NCBI GenBank assembly: GCA_947652605.1
Contig: OX393577.1
Span: 58,242,108 to 58,306,107 of the forward strand
From: Elmis aenea
Taxonomy: Eukaryota > Arthropoda > Insecta > Coleoptera > Elmidae
DNA: 64,000 bases
Reading direction: 5' to 3'
The position numbers and the translations under genes are program-made. A model generated the notes under the pieces. That model was not told where the DNA came from, ran no database searches, and worked only from the letters and a program-made list of their open reading frames with translations. Of this stretch, positions 1 to 12,029 are shown piece after piece (within the stretch, counting starts at the first letter, position 1; each line of letters opens with the position of its first letter).

Positions 1-1375
1 AATGGTCAGCGTTAATTATCATTAAAGAAATTTAATCCTTAAGTACTTACAATAAATTAATTATTTAAAGTATCATTACTTAAATATTTAGAAAGCTTGT
101 GCTGAGTTAAATGTTACATTCATTAATATAATACAATAAAACTAAAAATGAAATCTAAAAAATAAGTTTTGGCCAACTTTTACCTTAAAATCGTTTCATG
201 TATTACAATTTTATTTCACTGATTAACACTCGATTGAACATTTGAAAGATTCCGTCTGAATAATTAATGCAAATTCATTAAAAACGTCAAATATTAAACA
301 ATTACTTCCTCATTACCATCGGCATTTTTCTTCATCAAGATATGTTCAAAATTATAGGCTCGATTATATATTTACATATTCCATCAAAATACCATTAATA
401 TTTGATACGTGATACGTATACAAAAACGAGGAAATTTAATGGAAGTAGGCCAGGGCCACTAAAATAACTTTGCTTTTAGCGATATTAAAAAAAGAACGCT
501 CTGGCTTTTTTTCATTGTCCGACAATCTTCGCGATTAATACAGTCATAAAACACTAGTCGACGAAATTTTTCCTTTGTTGCGAAAACTTTCGATGAAATA
601 AACTGATATTATGGCTGAAAAATATCTACTGATAACGATAATGAACATCAAAATGCGTAATTGGCACAGTTTATTGACTAATCGAAAGCAAAACTTTACA
701 TGGAAAATGATATAATTAATTTTTTATCTTTTAGTCATGTATTTTTGTTATTTTATTAATGTACTTCGTTGTATTAATAAACGCATGCATTGTAAAGTAA
801 GTCCTATCAAATACAGATAGTAGAACATCAATAACATTTTTTTATTCTGCAAATTTATATCCTTATGATATTACACAAAAGACTTTGCGTTTGAAAGTGC
901 ACATGTAAGAATCAAAGTCGTGATAAAATTTAATTATCGCACGATGTGATGCGATACTCCACAATAATCTTTTTATATCAGAAAAAGACTTCTTAAGAAG
1001 TCACCTGTTTTATCAATCGCAAGATGTGTCACACCTTGTAGAAAGACGTACGTCTGTACCTGCCACGTGCTGTTTTTACCCCATAAATGATTTCCTACAA
1101 ACTTTTAATTTAAATATTGAAATATTTTTAAGTTCCACCAAAAGATTTTTTTTACTGACACATCACAAGTCATACATCAAAAAAAGCTTTGCGAAAATGC
1201 CTTATATTGAAGCAATTTAAAATAAAACTTTTTTAATGTTGGTAACACGTACTAATCAACGATCTCCTCTCTATTGTTGTAAAAAAATTAAATTTAACTA
1301 TTGCATTGCATACATACATACATAACCACACATAAATGAGACTGAGAAACTTATTTATGAATATACTGTATTTTG

Positions 1376-1816
1376 TTTTACTCAAAACTATAGGTTTTTC
1401 AAGAAAACTAAGGAATGAAAAAAGTTTCTGAATAAATCGAGCTTTCAAAAAAAATTATTTTAAATTACAAAATTTTAACCCACCAAAAAGTTCAGATAAA
1501 AAACCAACAGGGGTCGCACTTTTCAGGCCTCTGTGAAAGTGGGAGATGATTGAAAATATTACTATGGGAAACCTTTCAAAAAGTACAAAACATCTACCAA
1601 ATAGTAGTATCCTTCTCCTACTTTGAATACTATAATTTGAATACACCAAATTTGAGAAATAAAATAAAAACCTAATTTTACCGCTCCCCTTTAGTGGGGC
1701 GTAACTCCGAAAGGGGGACGTCTAGGGAAAAAAATGTGTATAAGAGTCCCCCGTTAATTTTTGATAAGGAATCACCTCCTGAATTTTTTCGCAATATTTA
1801 AGAAACACCATGTATA
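1376..1816. repeat. Half copy of the 44-kb foldback family
   Basis: The sequence matches the right arm of the foldback at 44181-45226, from TTTTACTCAAAA inward to the terminal AAGAAACACCATGTATA. Shared segments include GGTGGGAGATGATT-like text (here GTGGGAGATGATTG), ACATCTACCAAATA and GGAATCACCTCC. The opposite arm is absent, so this is a solo arm or a 5-prime truncated copy. The end reads CACCATGTATA instead of CACCCTGTATA, so the terminus has drifted. Confidence 0.75.
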
Positions 1817-3730
1817 TTTACTCATCAATTTTCTTAAATTACTGTCTTATCAAACATCACTTGAGTAAAACATTTCGGACAAAATCAACATAAGTCCGCA
1901 GTTTTTATAAACTATTAATTCTGAAACTGGCTTAAGTCACTTTATAGTAATAAAAAAAATAGCAATTCATGAACGTCCTGGCAAAATTATGTATCCTAAG
2001 AAAAATATAAGTAACCTAGATAAAAAATATAAGTGAAATTTCTTCATAATTAGGATTAATATTTTTACGTTAAACATAAATATGCAAAAAATTTAATATC
2101 TTAAAATAACATAAAAATTACTAACAAAATAAACGGCTCATATTTAGATGTGCGTGTCAAAAATCCGTTTAACATGGCTAAGAGAAAAATGTAACGATTT
2201 TGCTAATATGTTAATGCTAAAAAAAATAAAACATGGGCATTTATAAATCAATAATAAATTAATCAGTACCGAAAATTGTTGAAATAGCAGGAAAACCATA
2301 ATTATACACTTCAAGCCTGAATAAATATCATGACCACTAAATTACTTTCAGTAACTTGTCCTCAATTTGAAACAGCGTAAGAAATAGTTTCCTCAAATTT
2401 CAAAATTGAAGCTATGAGAAATAAAATACCTATTATCATTTTAATATTTGTAGTAAAATCGCAGAAATTTTCGAGAATATAAAAACGTATTTGGATTGCC
2501 CATTAAAAAAAATCCATTTCAGAATAAAGAAATGAATCAACAATTTCAAAATCTCAGAGTGTGCTTTTCAATTCATTAAAAGAAAGCGTAAAATCGGCCA
2601 ATTTTCATCGGCTTGTGTCTTCAAACTAAAATTTCACGATCCGTCGAAAATAAAAACCAAAGAATTGACATTTCTAATTAAAAGTGGACGACAACCTTTG
2701 CACAAGACGCAGCAAAGTCAAAACAGTGAAAGTGAATAAGAGATACTTTCATGCCGTACACTTTCTCCTTTTTGAACAAAATTATGCACAACTCCTTAAC
2801 CATAACAAACCAAACTTTATAAAAGCAAATATTACAATAAATTAAATTATACGGTTTTGCAACAATGTGGACGTCCTATTTGGCCGCAACGACGCAAAAC
2901 AATGGAGCATACATATAGAAACATTCGAGAAACGTTACCACACACATATCTCAAACTGTATTTACTTTATATAGACGTTCACTTGACATTCAGTGAACTT
3001 GCTGATGGAATTTGACCCGATTTATAAAACTTTACTACAATTGAGGCTATTGCATAAGCTAGTTGTAAAGAGTTAGAAAATATACACCATTTTTACGTAT
3101 GTTATAGTAACAACTTTCAAAAACTACAAGCACATTAAAGATTACGACGAATGTTCTAAAAGAAAACATTAGCTAGCAGTAAATAAATAACATCTTCAAG
3201 ATTGCAATTATATCAGAATTAATACACAGCTTAGCAACTGCGATGCAAAATTTCGCAACCAATCGAGAATAACAACTGTGAAATCAACCGAGTTACACAC
3301 ACTAGAATTGCTACTAAAGATTTTTTTTTGAGATAATGAGTTGGAATAGTACAAAAATTGGGTAAAACAAGTTACCGTAACTTTTTAAGTTTTAAAATAC
3401 AATTAAAACAATTGAAAAAATGTTGAAACAAAAGCGATTACTTTTTATTTCATTAAATAAAACAAATTTTTAACGTTAGAGGAAAACAGTTGCATTTCCA
3501 CGAATATAGAATTAAACTAAAACAATTGCCAAACTAAGACGATCGTCTGTTGTTCATTTATTTTTTCAAAGTAATTAATTAATCACGTTACAATAAAACA
3601 CTTGCATTTTTAAGGCTTTAGAAGAATAAAATAAAACGAAAACACCCTAGGAAAAAGTATTAACTTTATTTTACAAATTTAAACAAATTCACACACTTTA
3701 AGCGCCCGATTTAATTATTCTATCTTTTGG

Positions 3731-4645
3731 TAGAGTAAAGTGCCCTAATATGGAATACTGTTTTGTATTCGGCAATAATATTCACATTTATTCAACAAAA
3801 TTTTGCAAAAAAAAATTTTAAGGAATTTGTAATGAATACGCAACACATTACTCGAGTTCTGGTACGATATTACGGTAGATATTTCTTATATAGCTATTTT
3901 TTTTTAATGTTACTACTATTCCATATTAAGCTCCCGGGGAACCTAATATGGAATATATAATTATATAGGAAATATACATTAAAATAAACAACTGCTCATA
4001 GATTAATCTTTTATTTCTTTCTGATTTGCATTATTACTTAAACCAAACCAAAACTCTGTTATTTATATAAATTAAATTATAATTCAAGTGTCATTCGAAC
4101 TAAATGTTGATAATTTATTTATTTTTTACAGGTAGGACAATAGAATTGTTTTTTAGGTATTTTGCACATTTTTCGTCTGCCCATTTCTGACACTTTTGAC
4201 ACTGAACCCATATTGCTGTACTTAGTGACCATAATCATATTCATTATAAGGCACCTCTATGTATTCCATACTAGGTATCAATGTGACATTTCAAAAATCG
4301 GTATATGTAAAACATGAAATGGCCCCAATCAAAATTTTGGCCTATTTAATTGAAATGTAAAGGCTCATGCTGAATAAACATCCAATAAAATAATTTACAT
4401 CATTTACCCCAGCGTACAAAATTTTGCACTGAAAGATTTAGCCTAAAAACTCAGTAGCACGTCAAAAATATATTTGAACCTGTTATGTAATCTAGTGAAT
4501 ATTTTTTAACTATTTTACATTTGGGAATGTGTGATCAATGTACAAATAGGTACATATACTTTTCAACAGATATCGCTTATTCATTGTCATAAAACTGATG
4601 TATTCCATAATAGGTAACTGTTCCATATTAGAGCACTTTATTCTA
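3731..4645 (-). mobile_element. Deleted pogo/Tc1-like DNA transposon with TAGAGTAAAGTGCCC ends
   Basis: The terminal inverted repeats are AGAGTAAAGTGCCCTAATAT on the left and its complement ending GCACTTTATTCT on the right, flanked by TA as in the Tc1/mariner/pogo group. The 915-base interior is too short for an intact transposase. On the minus strand at 4119-4225 it keeps a zinc-finger-like tail. Short variants of TATTCCATAATAGGTA recur inside (near 3940, 4260 and 4600). The superfamily call rests on the TA flanks and the zinc-finger tail. Confidence 0.65.
4119..4225 (-). pseudogene. Transposase C-terminal PHD-like zinc finger remnant
   Basis: On the minus strand one frame reads WVQCQKCQKWADEKCAK. 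After a one-base shift another frame reads IPKKQFYCPTCKK and stops at 4119-4121. The C-x2-C, W, C and final CPTC spacing resembles the PHD-like finger that ends many insect pogo/Tigger-like transposases. The frameshift and lack of an upstream catalytic domain show it is a dead remnant inside the surrounding inverted-repeat element. Confidence 0.6.
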
Positions 4646-5651
4646 CTAAAAAAAAAATATGAAAAGCTTAATTAAAAAATTGCTTAATTAATTTTTATGA
4701 ATAAGAAGAGCTTTTTTTGCCTTTAATTAAATTTCAGTGTATTTCATAAATTTTATAACTGTTTTTGTTGTCAAGTTGGCAATACAAAGCATATATTTTA
4801 ACAAAATTACTTTCTCTGTCTGGAAGCAATAAAAAACTAACAATTATATTAAGTATATACTTTATCTATTCTCCATGTATACCTCGCTAAATATTTAAAT
4901 GACAAGGCAAGACTTTCAGTTTTTCCGTTTTCTTTAAATTTTAATATCACTTTCATAATAAATCAACCAATTCACTCAATGGTTAATCGCTTTCACTTCC
5001 CATCGATTACAACAGAGTCGTTTAAATTAACTAATGGCGCAAACTGTAACTAAAAGCGACGACATTTACCCAGAGGCCAACCAATAAGTTTCAGTTAATT
5101 TTTTTAATATCAATTAACATTGTCCAATCTGCGCCGAGTTAAGAAATTTTTAGCACAGCAATTCTTAACCGCAAATTCGAATATGTCACAGCACAATTTA
5201 AAAAAATTATGGACTAAAAGCGTTTTGAACCAGCTGCAGAAAAAAATTAAAGGTAACGAAAATTGTTAAAAGTTATTGATTTTCCTACAATATTTAAAAC
5301 ACCTAAACTATTTGAAGTGATAAATTCATGTAAATTTATTATAATAAATTGCTTGCAGTTTTTATTCGAAAAATCTAGCAGAAATGCTAAAAAAGTTTCG
5401 AGCCTCGTTTCATCCATCATCAGTATATTATTTAAAAATACTACTACTGAAGAAGAAAAGATGGTCTCGAAACAGGCTCTTAATAATTCAAATGAGCGAA
5501 TTTTAGTTAAACCTATTTACTAGTATAAAAACATGATTTTTTGTGTTAATTCTTGGGACAAAGTTCGATTTTTCTTAAATAAATTACACGCAGTGTTTCT
5601 CAAACTTTGAGGACTCTTTTCAAAATAAAAAGCCCCCATCAATATTTTTTG

Positions 5652-7176
5652 TATACAGGGTGTCCCAGTTAACTTGAACAGCATGGGGATCTCGTTAACG
5701 GTAAGAGATACAGAGTTGGTTAAATGGGTCAAAATGATCTATGATTTAAGAGCAACTATTCTATGAAAAAAAAACTTGAAAAAAATTTACAGTTATTGGG
5801 CTATTCGTAAAAAACAAAAAAATGACGTTTTCGATTTTTGCTTATAACTTGCTTATTTAAAATCATACCCAAAATATTTTTCGACATTATTAGGACACTT
5901 TTTTGCGTAGAATTGAAATTAGTTAATAAATTTTACCTATCTTCATTTGTTTTTGTTATTTTAACATCAACTTTCTTATTTTAAATACGGGTCGTAGTTG
6001 GCTATGACACCATTAAAAAGAGATTTTTTTTCTCGTTTCATTGATGTATGGGTTGTTAGGTTTATTTTTAAAAATAAGCAAGTTATAGCAATATTATTGT
6101 ATTTGTTAAGTTTAATCAAAGTGGCCATTGGAAAACAAAACAAAACATCACGTAAATAAACTAGCTGTACTTAATTAAACACAAATAAACCTAAATAATT
6201 TAAGATATTTTTCAAATTACATAATAATTTATGTTTTTCCAATTACTATTACTATTGAATCTAAATTATAACATGCGTTCAAAGTGCAGCCCACTCTCCA
6301 TGAGCAATGCAAATTTGAGATCTGCACTTTGTAGATAACAATTATTTCTTACGCATATTACTTTCTGCTTGATAAAATGTTCTTAAAACAGCTAATCATA
6401 AAAAGACAGCTGAACACAATTACAAAATTAAGATTGGATAGTTTAACAAAAGTTTATCAAATAAAAAGAAATATCGTTAGAAAAACATTATTACCTACAA
6501 TGTGCAGATCTCAAATTTGTATTGCACATGGAGAGTGAGCTACACTTTGAACGCATGTTATAATTTAGATTCAATAGTGACAGTAATTGGAAAAACATAA
6601 ATTATTATGTAATTTGAAAAATTCTTAAATTATTTAGGTTTATTTGTGTTTAATTAAGTTCAGCTAGTTTATTTATGTGATGTTTTGTTTTGTTTTCCAA
6701 TGGCGGCTTTGATTAAACTTAACAAATACAATAATATTGCTATAACTTGCTTATTTTTAAAAATAAACCTAACAACCCATACATCAATGAAACGAGAAAA
6801 AAAATCTCTTTTTAATGGTGTCATAGCCAACTACGACCCGTATTTAAAATAAGAAAGTTGATGTTAAAATAACAAAAACTAATGAAGATAGGTAAAATGT
6901 ATTAACTAATTTCAATTCTACGCAAAAAAGTGTCCTAATAATGTCGAAAAATATTTTGGGTATGATTTTAAATAAGCAAGTTATAAGCAAAAATCGAAAA
7001 CGTCATTTTTTTGTTTTTTACGAATAGCCCAAAAACTGTAAATTTTTTTCAAGTTTTTTTTTCATAGAATAGTTGCTCTTGAATCATAGATCATTTTGAC
7101 CCATTTAGCCAACTCTGTATCTCTTACCGTTTAAGAGATCCCCATGCTGTTCAAGTTAACTGGGACACCCTGTATA
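5652..7176. mobile_element. ACAGGGTG foldback element, 1.5 kb
   Basis: The ends are TATACAGGGTGTCCCAG and its complement CTGGGACACCCTGTATA. The two arms (about 5652-6334 and 6495-7176) are near-perfect reverse complements around a spacer of about 160 bases. The subterminal ATGGGGATCTCG box occurs in both arms. No transposase-like frame is present, so this is a non-autonomous foldback or MITE. If transcribed, it would form a hairpin of roughly 680 base pairs. Confidence 0.9.
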
Positions 7177-7493
7177 TAAAATTGAGAGATACGTAATATT
7201 TTTATTTAATGATTAAATAATTGAAAAATACAATGTAGCAACGCCATTTCCTAATAATAAAAAAAAATTGGTTGATTTACCGACGATAAACAGGTTTGAA
7301 ACTAACTTACAAGGGAAGTACTCCGATAGTGACTCGCCGATTTTTATACAAATTTGCAGAAACAAGTAACACATAAAATAATATATTTCTGCAATTTCAA
7401 AAGTTGCTTACGGGTACCGGAACCAGGAAAAAAATCGATTTGAAAATGGTTTTTTAGCGTAAATTCGTATGTATACCAATATAATTCACAGTG

Positions 7494-7568
7494 TAGTCAG
7501 TAAGCTGGTAGCGCAAGCGGTAGAGTACTTGACTTGCAACAAGCTATCGCAGGATCGATTCCCGACGA
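7494..7568 (+). other. tRNA-like (SINE head) segment, left arm
   Basis: TAGCGCAAGCGGTAGAG resembles the D-arm/box A region of a tRNA gene, and GGATCGATTCC fits box B. Between them CTTGACTTGCAACAAG can form a 4-bp stem with an enlarged loop containing TGC. The T stem pairs poorly and no clear acceptor stem is seen. It is therefore a tRNA-derived relic, such as a SINE promoter, rather than a functional tRNA. Confidence 0.5.
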
Positions 7569-8304
7569 ATATATTAATTTTTTGTTTGTTTGGTTGTTTA
7601 TAAATACTTACCGCTTAAATTTCATTTAACAATTTTTTACGATAAATCAGAGAAATTAAATTAAAGTAATGAATAAGTAAAATAAAATATTTCATTTGTC
7701 AAAAATATATACAAATTATTTAATAAATCAACATATTTGAAACTTACAGGTCAATATTATTAATTTCTTCAAGCGAAAAATATAAGAACAACCTTTCGTA
7801 CTTGTCTCATTATACATATTATTATAACTACAAAATTACAGTGTTAACTGTTTATTTGGCAAATTCCAGAATTTAGACTGGATTAATTCTTGGAAAATTA
7901 AATTAGGTTGTATAACTTGTATCCCATTATAATCCAGGGTTCGAAAACATGTTAATACCGTTCGGGGGGTATATTAAGGAATGGTCATAAGGGCTCATAC
8001 AGTTTTAGAATATTTGCAGTTCGTGTGCAACAACCCAAAGTGTATCTTGTGTTTAGTTATAATATTAAAATGGCAAACGTGATAAATATAATGAAACTAT
8101 TTACCGAGAAAATAAAGAATTGTTTTCCCTACAACCAAAGTGAAATAACCAAAACGGAAAGAGGTATAGCCGACAATATATTTAATTATCTTCAATCGCT
8201 ATTGATGGGAGATGAAGAGGATTTTACTTCTCTAGTAGTAGTAAAAAATTGTTAAATGAAATTTAAGCGGTATAAATAACCAAAAAAAAAAAAAATTAAA
8301 TGTC

Positions 8305-8379
8305 TTCGTCGGGAATCGATCCTGGGAAGGCTTGTTGCAAGTCAAATACTCTACCGCTTGCGCTACCGGCTTACTGACT
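8305..8379 (-). other. tRNA-like (SINE head) segment, right arm
   Basis: This is the reverse-complement partner of the tRNA-like segment near 7500. It has the same box A-like TAGCGCAAGCGGTAGAG and box B-like GGATCGATTCC. It differs from the left copy at several positions, including CTTCCC for TATCGC before box B, so the arms have diverged since duplication. A poly-T run on its minus-strand side (the plus strand shows A12 or more) looks like a SINE tail or pol III stop. Confidence 0.5.
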
Positions 8380-8889
8380 AAATCGTGAATTATATTGGTA
8401 TACATAGGAATTTACGCTAAAAAACCATTTTCAAATCGATTTTTTTCCTGGTTCCAGTACCCGTAAGCAACTTTTGAAATTGCAGAAATATATTATTTTA
8501 TGTGTTACTTGTTTCTGCAAATTTGTATAAAAATCGGCGAGTCACTATCGGAGTACTTCCCTTGTTAGTGTTCAATTTGAAATCAATTGTCTGTTCTAGT
8601 TTTCAGCTTCTTCTAAGAAACACAACAGATGAGGTAAAAGATTTTTCAATTTAACACAAAATTAGATAAAATAAATCACATCATTCAACTCAACATTTAA
8701 AAACAAATTTGAAACTAGCGTATCTAACCGACCGAAAATTAATTAAGTTTACTTACATTATCTAATAGTAATTAAAACTCAGCACTCAGCAAAAACTTGA
8801 TATTGCAGACATATAATTTACTGGTTCAGCATTTTTGAAACTTTTAAAACACAATTTCCATTAACATTTTAATACAAATGTATTTGATT

Positions 8890-9245
8890 AAAAACGGCTA
8901 ATCTGACTAGATTTTCTATTTTTTTGGCAATAAAATTTAATTATAACACAAATAAATAACTATTTAATTAATGCAAGAAATTTCACGAAAACAGTTGACT
9001 TTAGACCCATATAACCTTATTCACTTTTTAATAAATTTTAAGAGAAATCCAAAAATGTAAAAATATACAGGGTGTTCTATTTAAAATTTCAAAGTTTGAG
9101 TCCGTTTCGGGTTGAACCGGAAGTCGTATTGCAACCTTAATATTTTCATCGAATCCGAAAAATATCATAACGCTCAGATACAGAATTTCATTGTTATATC
9201 TGCAATAGTATTCTAGATATTTGTCTGTTTCCATACTTTTGCGCA
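8890..9245. repeat. Dispersed repeat, copy 1, with internal ACAGGGTGTTCT
   Basis: This block matches 59150-59510 in reverse orientation. Matches run through TTTAGACCCATAT, AAATCCAAAAATGTA, the ACAGGGTGTTCT motif at 9064, CGGAAGTCGTATTGCAACC and CAGATACAGAATTTC. The TATACAGGGTG motif is internal to the repeat in both copies. Here it does not mark the edge of the homologous block, so it is probably an older foldback end carried in a larger repeat. Confidence 0.65.
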
Positions 9246-9373
9246 TGCCTGTATGACAAAGAAGATAAGTGATTTTAAATTTTTTTTTTTAAACTATCAC
9301 TAATAAATAGGTTATAATAATCAAATCAAAGTGTCGTAACGGGCACGTGAAGAAGAATCACATCTGTGCAATA

Positions 9374-9742
9374 TTAAATTTGTACATTATTCAAAGAAAA
9401 CCCTTTCGCAACCATCTGCACAATTTTACACAACTTTTTGATGACGCGTTCAGAATCGAGGAATTTATTTAACATACGTGATGGTTTAAGCCTAGTCTGC
9501 GAAACTTCTTCCGGCACAATTGCCTGCCCGATGATTCATTAAATCGAGTCAACTTAAACATTTGCCATGGGCTTTGTTAATGCATTTTTCATGATCAAAA
9601 ATTCTTTATGAATCACTGAGTCGCCTTCTGTTGCTTCGTTAGACCTTATTAGCAATTGTAAACTTGGGCTCAACAGTTGCGATATACTTGCACATGTGCA
9701 GGTGGCATTTAATACAATAAATAAAACAATATTGAATAACAA
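9374..9742 (-). pseudogene. Interrupted coding-like frame of unknown product
   Basis: One minus-strand frame runs 123 codons and includes SNEATEGDSVIHKEF, NALTKPMANV and, after three stops in about seven codons, EEVSQTRLKPSRMLNKFLDS and ERVIKKLCKIVQMVAKGF. The clustering of stops, with normal-looking sequence on both sides, suggests either a decayed gene or a small intron. A GTGATT donor and a GGGCAG acceptor would remove all three stops. No ATG precedes the hydrophobic upstream part, so a signal peptide cannot be claimed. No family was recognised. Confidence 0.3.
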
Positions 9743-10397
9743 TGATATAACTTATTTAAGATATAACCTTCATGTTTTATGCAATGTGTATGTTACACTG
9801 TTCATTGCAAATAACGTTCAATTATCCGTGCGAATATAATACACACCAATAAATTAATTGCACAATTAATTAAAATACAGGAGATTGTAAGTGCAAGCTT
9901 ACGAAGTAAGAACTGTAAAATTCAATTTAAAAACACGATTACTCTCTAGTTTTACTAAAAAAAACTGAATTACTTAAACGACATTTATTTTCTTATATTG
10001 ATCGTTTTTTTTACGGTTTGAGCATAATACTCTACATTTAAGGTGCCTGTAAACCTCTTGAAAAAAGAGCCAAATGGATTCAAAACCCTCAGTTATCCGA
10101 ACTGCCGATTAAGCGAATCAGTTTTGTACGTCAAGATATTAAAAATTTAAGAACCTCTGGTTTTGCTCTTACATCAAACACCGTTCCAGGAGGTTTAGCA
10201 CGCGCACCCGAAATTTTTTGGTAACGCTGCTTCTAAATTTATCGGTAAACATTTCTTAAACCGGTAAACATTTCTTAAACCAGGTACAAGATAATAATTG
10301 ATGTTAACGTTCCTTTAAAACGATGGAAGATACGTCTCTCATTACTATAGTTATAAAACTATAGGGTTAAAGCCAAGTTTAAACTAATTACGTTTTA

Positions 10398-10652
<255 letters not shown>

Positions 10653-11427
10653 TTACTTACGTAAGTACACAAAAATATTTATAAAGTAGTAGACATGAAC
10701 AACTTTCTACAATTTTAGACCTTAAACAATGATTGGTTTCGTCTTAACAAAAATCAGATAATTACTACAATACTAGAAAACACAATACAATTGAATGATT
10801 AATCTAATTAACATTTTTGCTTTAAATAATCAAATAAATTCAGATTGCACTGTTTCTGGTTGAATTAATAGTTAAAAATAAATCGACAAATTAAAACTAA
10901 AAGCACGAATTACTTATTAACTGGTTTATAATAATTGTGCAATGATTTCAACATGGCTTATTGCTCTGATACAATAACATTTGTTTTAAAACACAAATAC
11001 TTAATTAAGAAAGCTACTGACGAAGCAACAGTCTCGAAGCTGGTCTGGTTTTTCTAAAAAAAAAAAAAAAGTTTTTCCTTAACTTATTTATATTAAATTT
11101 TCACCAACTATACTGCATATAAACGTTCTTAAAATCTTCTTTATAGCACACATGGTTTAATTTTACCGATCCTGATTTCCAACATACATACAAGTAAAGG
11201 ATGTAATAACATCGCACGTTAAAAAAAAGCTTCAAGTTTATAGGCAGCGTTAGCAGGTAAGCAAAAAGGTCACTTGTCTAGAAATGTTAACGTAGACTTA
11301 CGTCAAACTTGACAGTTAAGAGCGTACGTACAAGTGTGTTTATTAATAGCCAAAACGCCGATAAAATCGTATGTATTGTGTGATCGTAGAAAAAGTATGC
11401 TACAAAACACGAGTTGTAAACCAATTA

Positions 11428-11512
11428 CGCACTCGTGGAAATACGCACTCGTGGAAATACGCACTCGCCGCTACGCGGCTTCGTGAGCAACTCTTCTACT
11501 CGTGCGTAATAT
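11428..11512. repeat. Short tandem ACGCACTCGTGGAAAT repeat and palindrome
   Basis: ACGCACTCGTGGAAAT is repeated about two and a half times. It is followed by the palindrome CCGCTACGCGG and then ACTCGTGCGTAAT, an inverted echo of the repeat. The block is more CpG-rich than its surroundings. Its origin is unknown. Similar CACTCGTGCACTTCGTGCAA text occurs inside the foldback at 18365-20752. Confidence 0.6.
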
Positions 11513-12029
11513 GCTTCTAACAACTCTAGTTATGTAATATAAATATACTATTTCGAAACAAAAACTGTGACAATAATCTACCCACGTTTTAAGAAACTTT
11601 ATCATTATAAGAGCACATAATACATATCAATGAAATTAGCAAGATATAGTAATATTTTTTATGAGGCTACAAATAACTATTGTTTGAACTGTATCTCGTA
11701 AAATTATCTAATGATCTATCACAATTAAAGACATTTGCGTCTAATCGTTGTCATTTTTTTTGTTTTTGCAGTTTTCTCAGAAAGCTCACAAATTTGTTTT
11801 TTTTTTTTAATTCATTCATTTCGTTTTGTAATTTGGCCAATTTTGCTTAGTCTACGTCTTATGATAAAAGATTCGCCCACGTAACGTGGTGGATAATTGT
11901 CAGCCTGTTGACATAACACAAAAAAAAAAGAAGGTCCAATCTTAAAACATATTTTTCACTAACTTAACTTTTTTTTTTAATATAATAATAATTTTATCTT
12001 AAGTATTGCATATTGCAAGAAGTTATCGA

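Larger units (their letters stand above)
7300..8572. repeat. Inverted repeat pair carrying tRNA-like segments
   Basis: The arms, about 7300-7645 and 8240-8572, are reverse complements from the outer AAGGGAAGTACTCCG to the inner CCGCTTAAATTTCATTTAAC. About 600 bases separate them. Each arm carries a tRNA-like block and a T- or A-rich tract beside it, which suits two SINE copies inserted head to head, or one foldback built from a SINE. The spacer part 7861-8030 is distantly similar to 27880-28030. Confidence 0.75.

Noticed and set aside
1310..1326. CATA microsatellite
   Set aside because: Only about four units, too short to be a meaningful repeat feature.
7494..7568. Functional tRNA gene
   Set aside because: Box-like text is present, but the T stem mismatches, the anticodon loop is enlarged and no acceptor stem pairs. 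It is better read as a tRNA-derived repeat.
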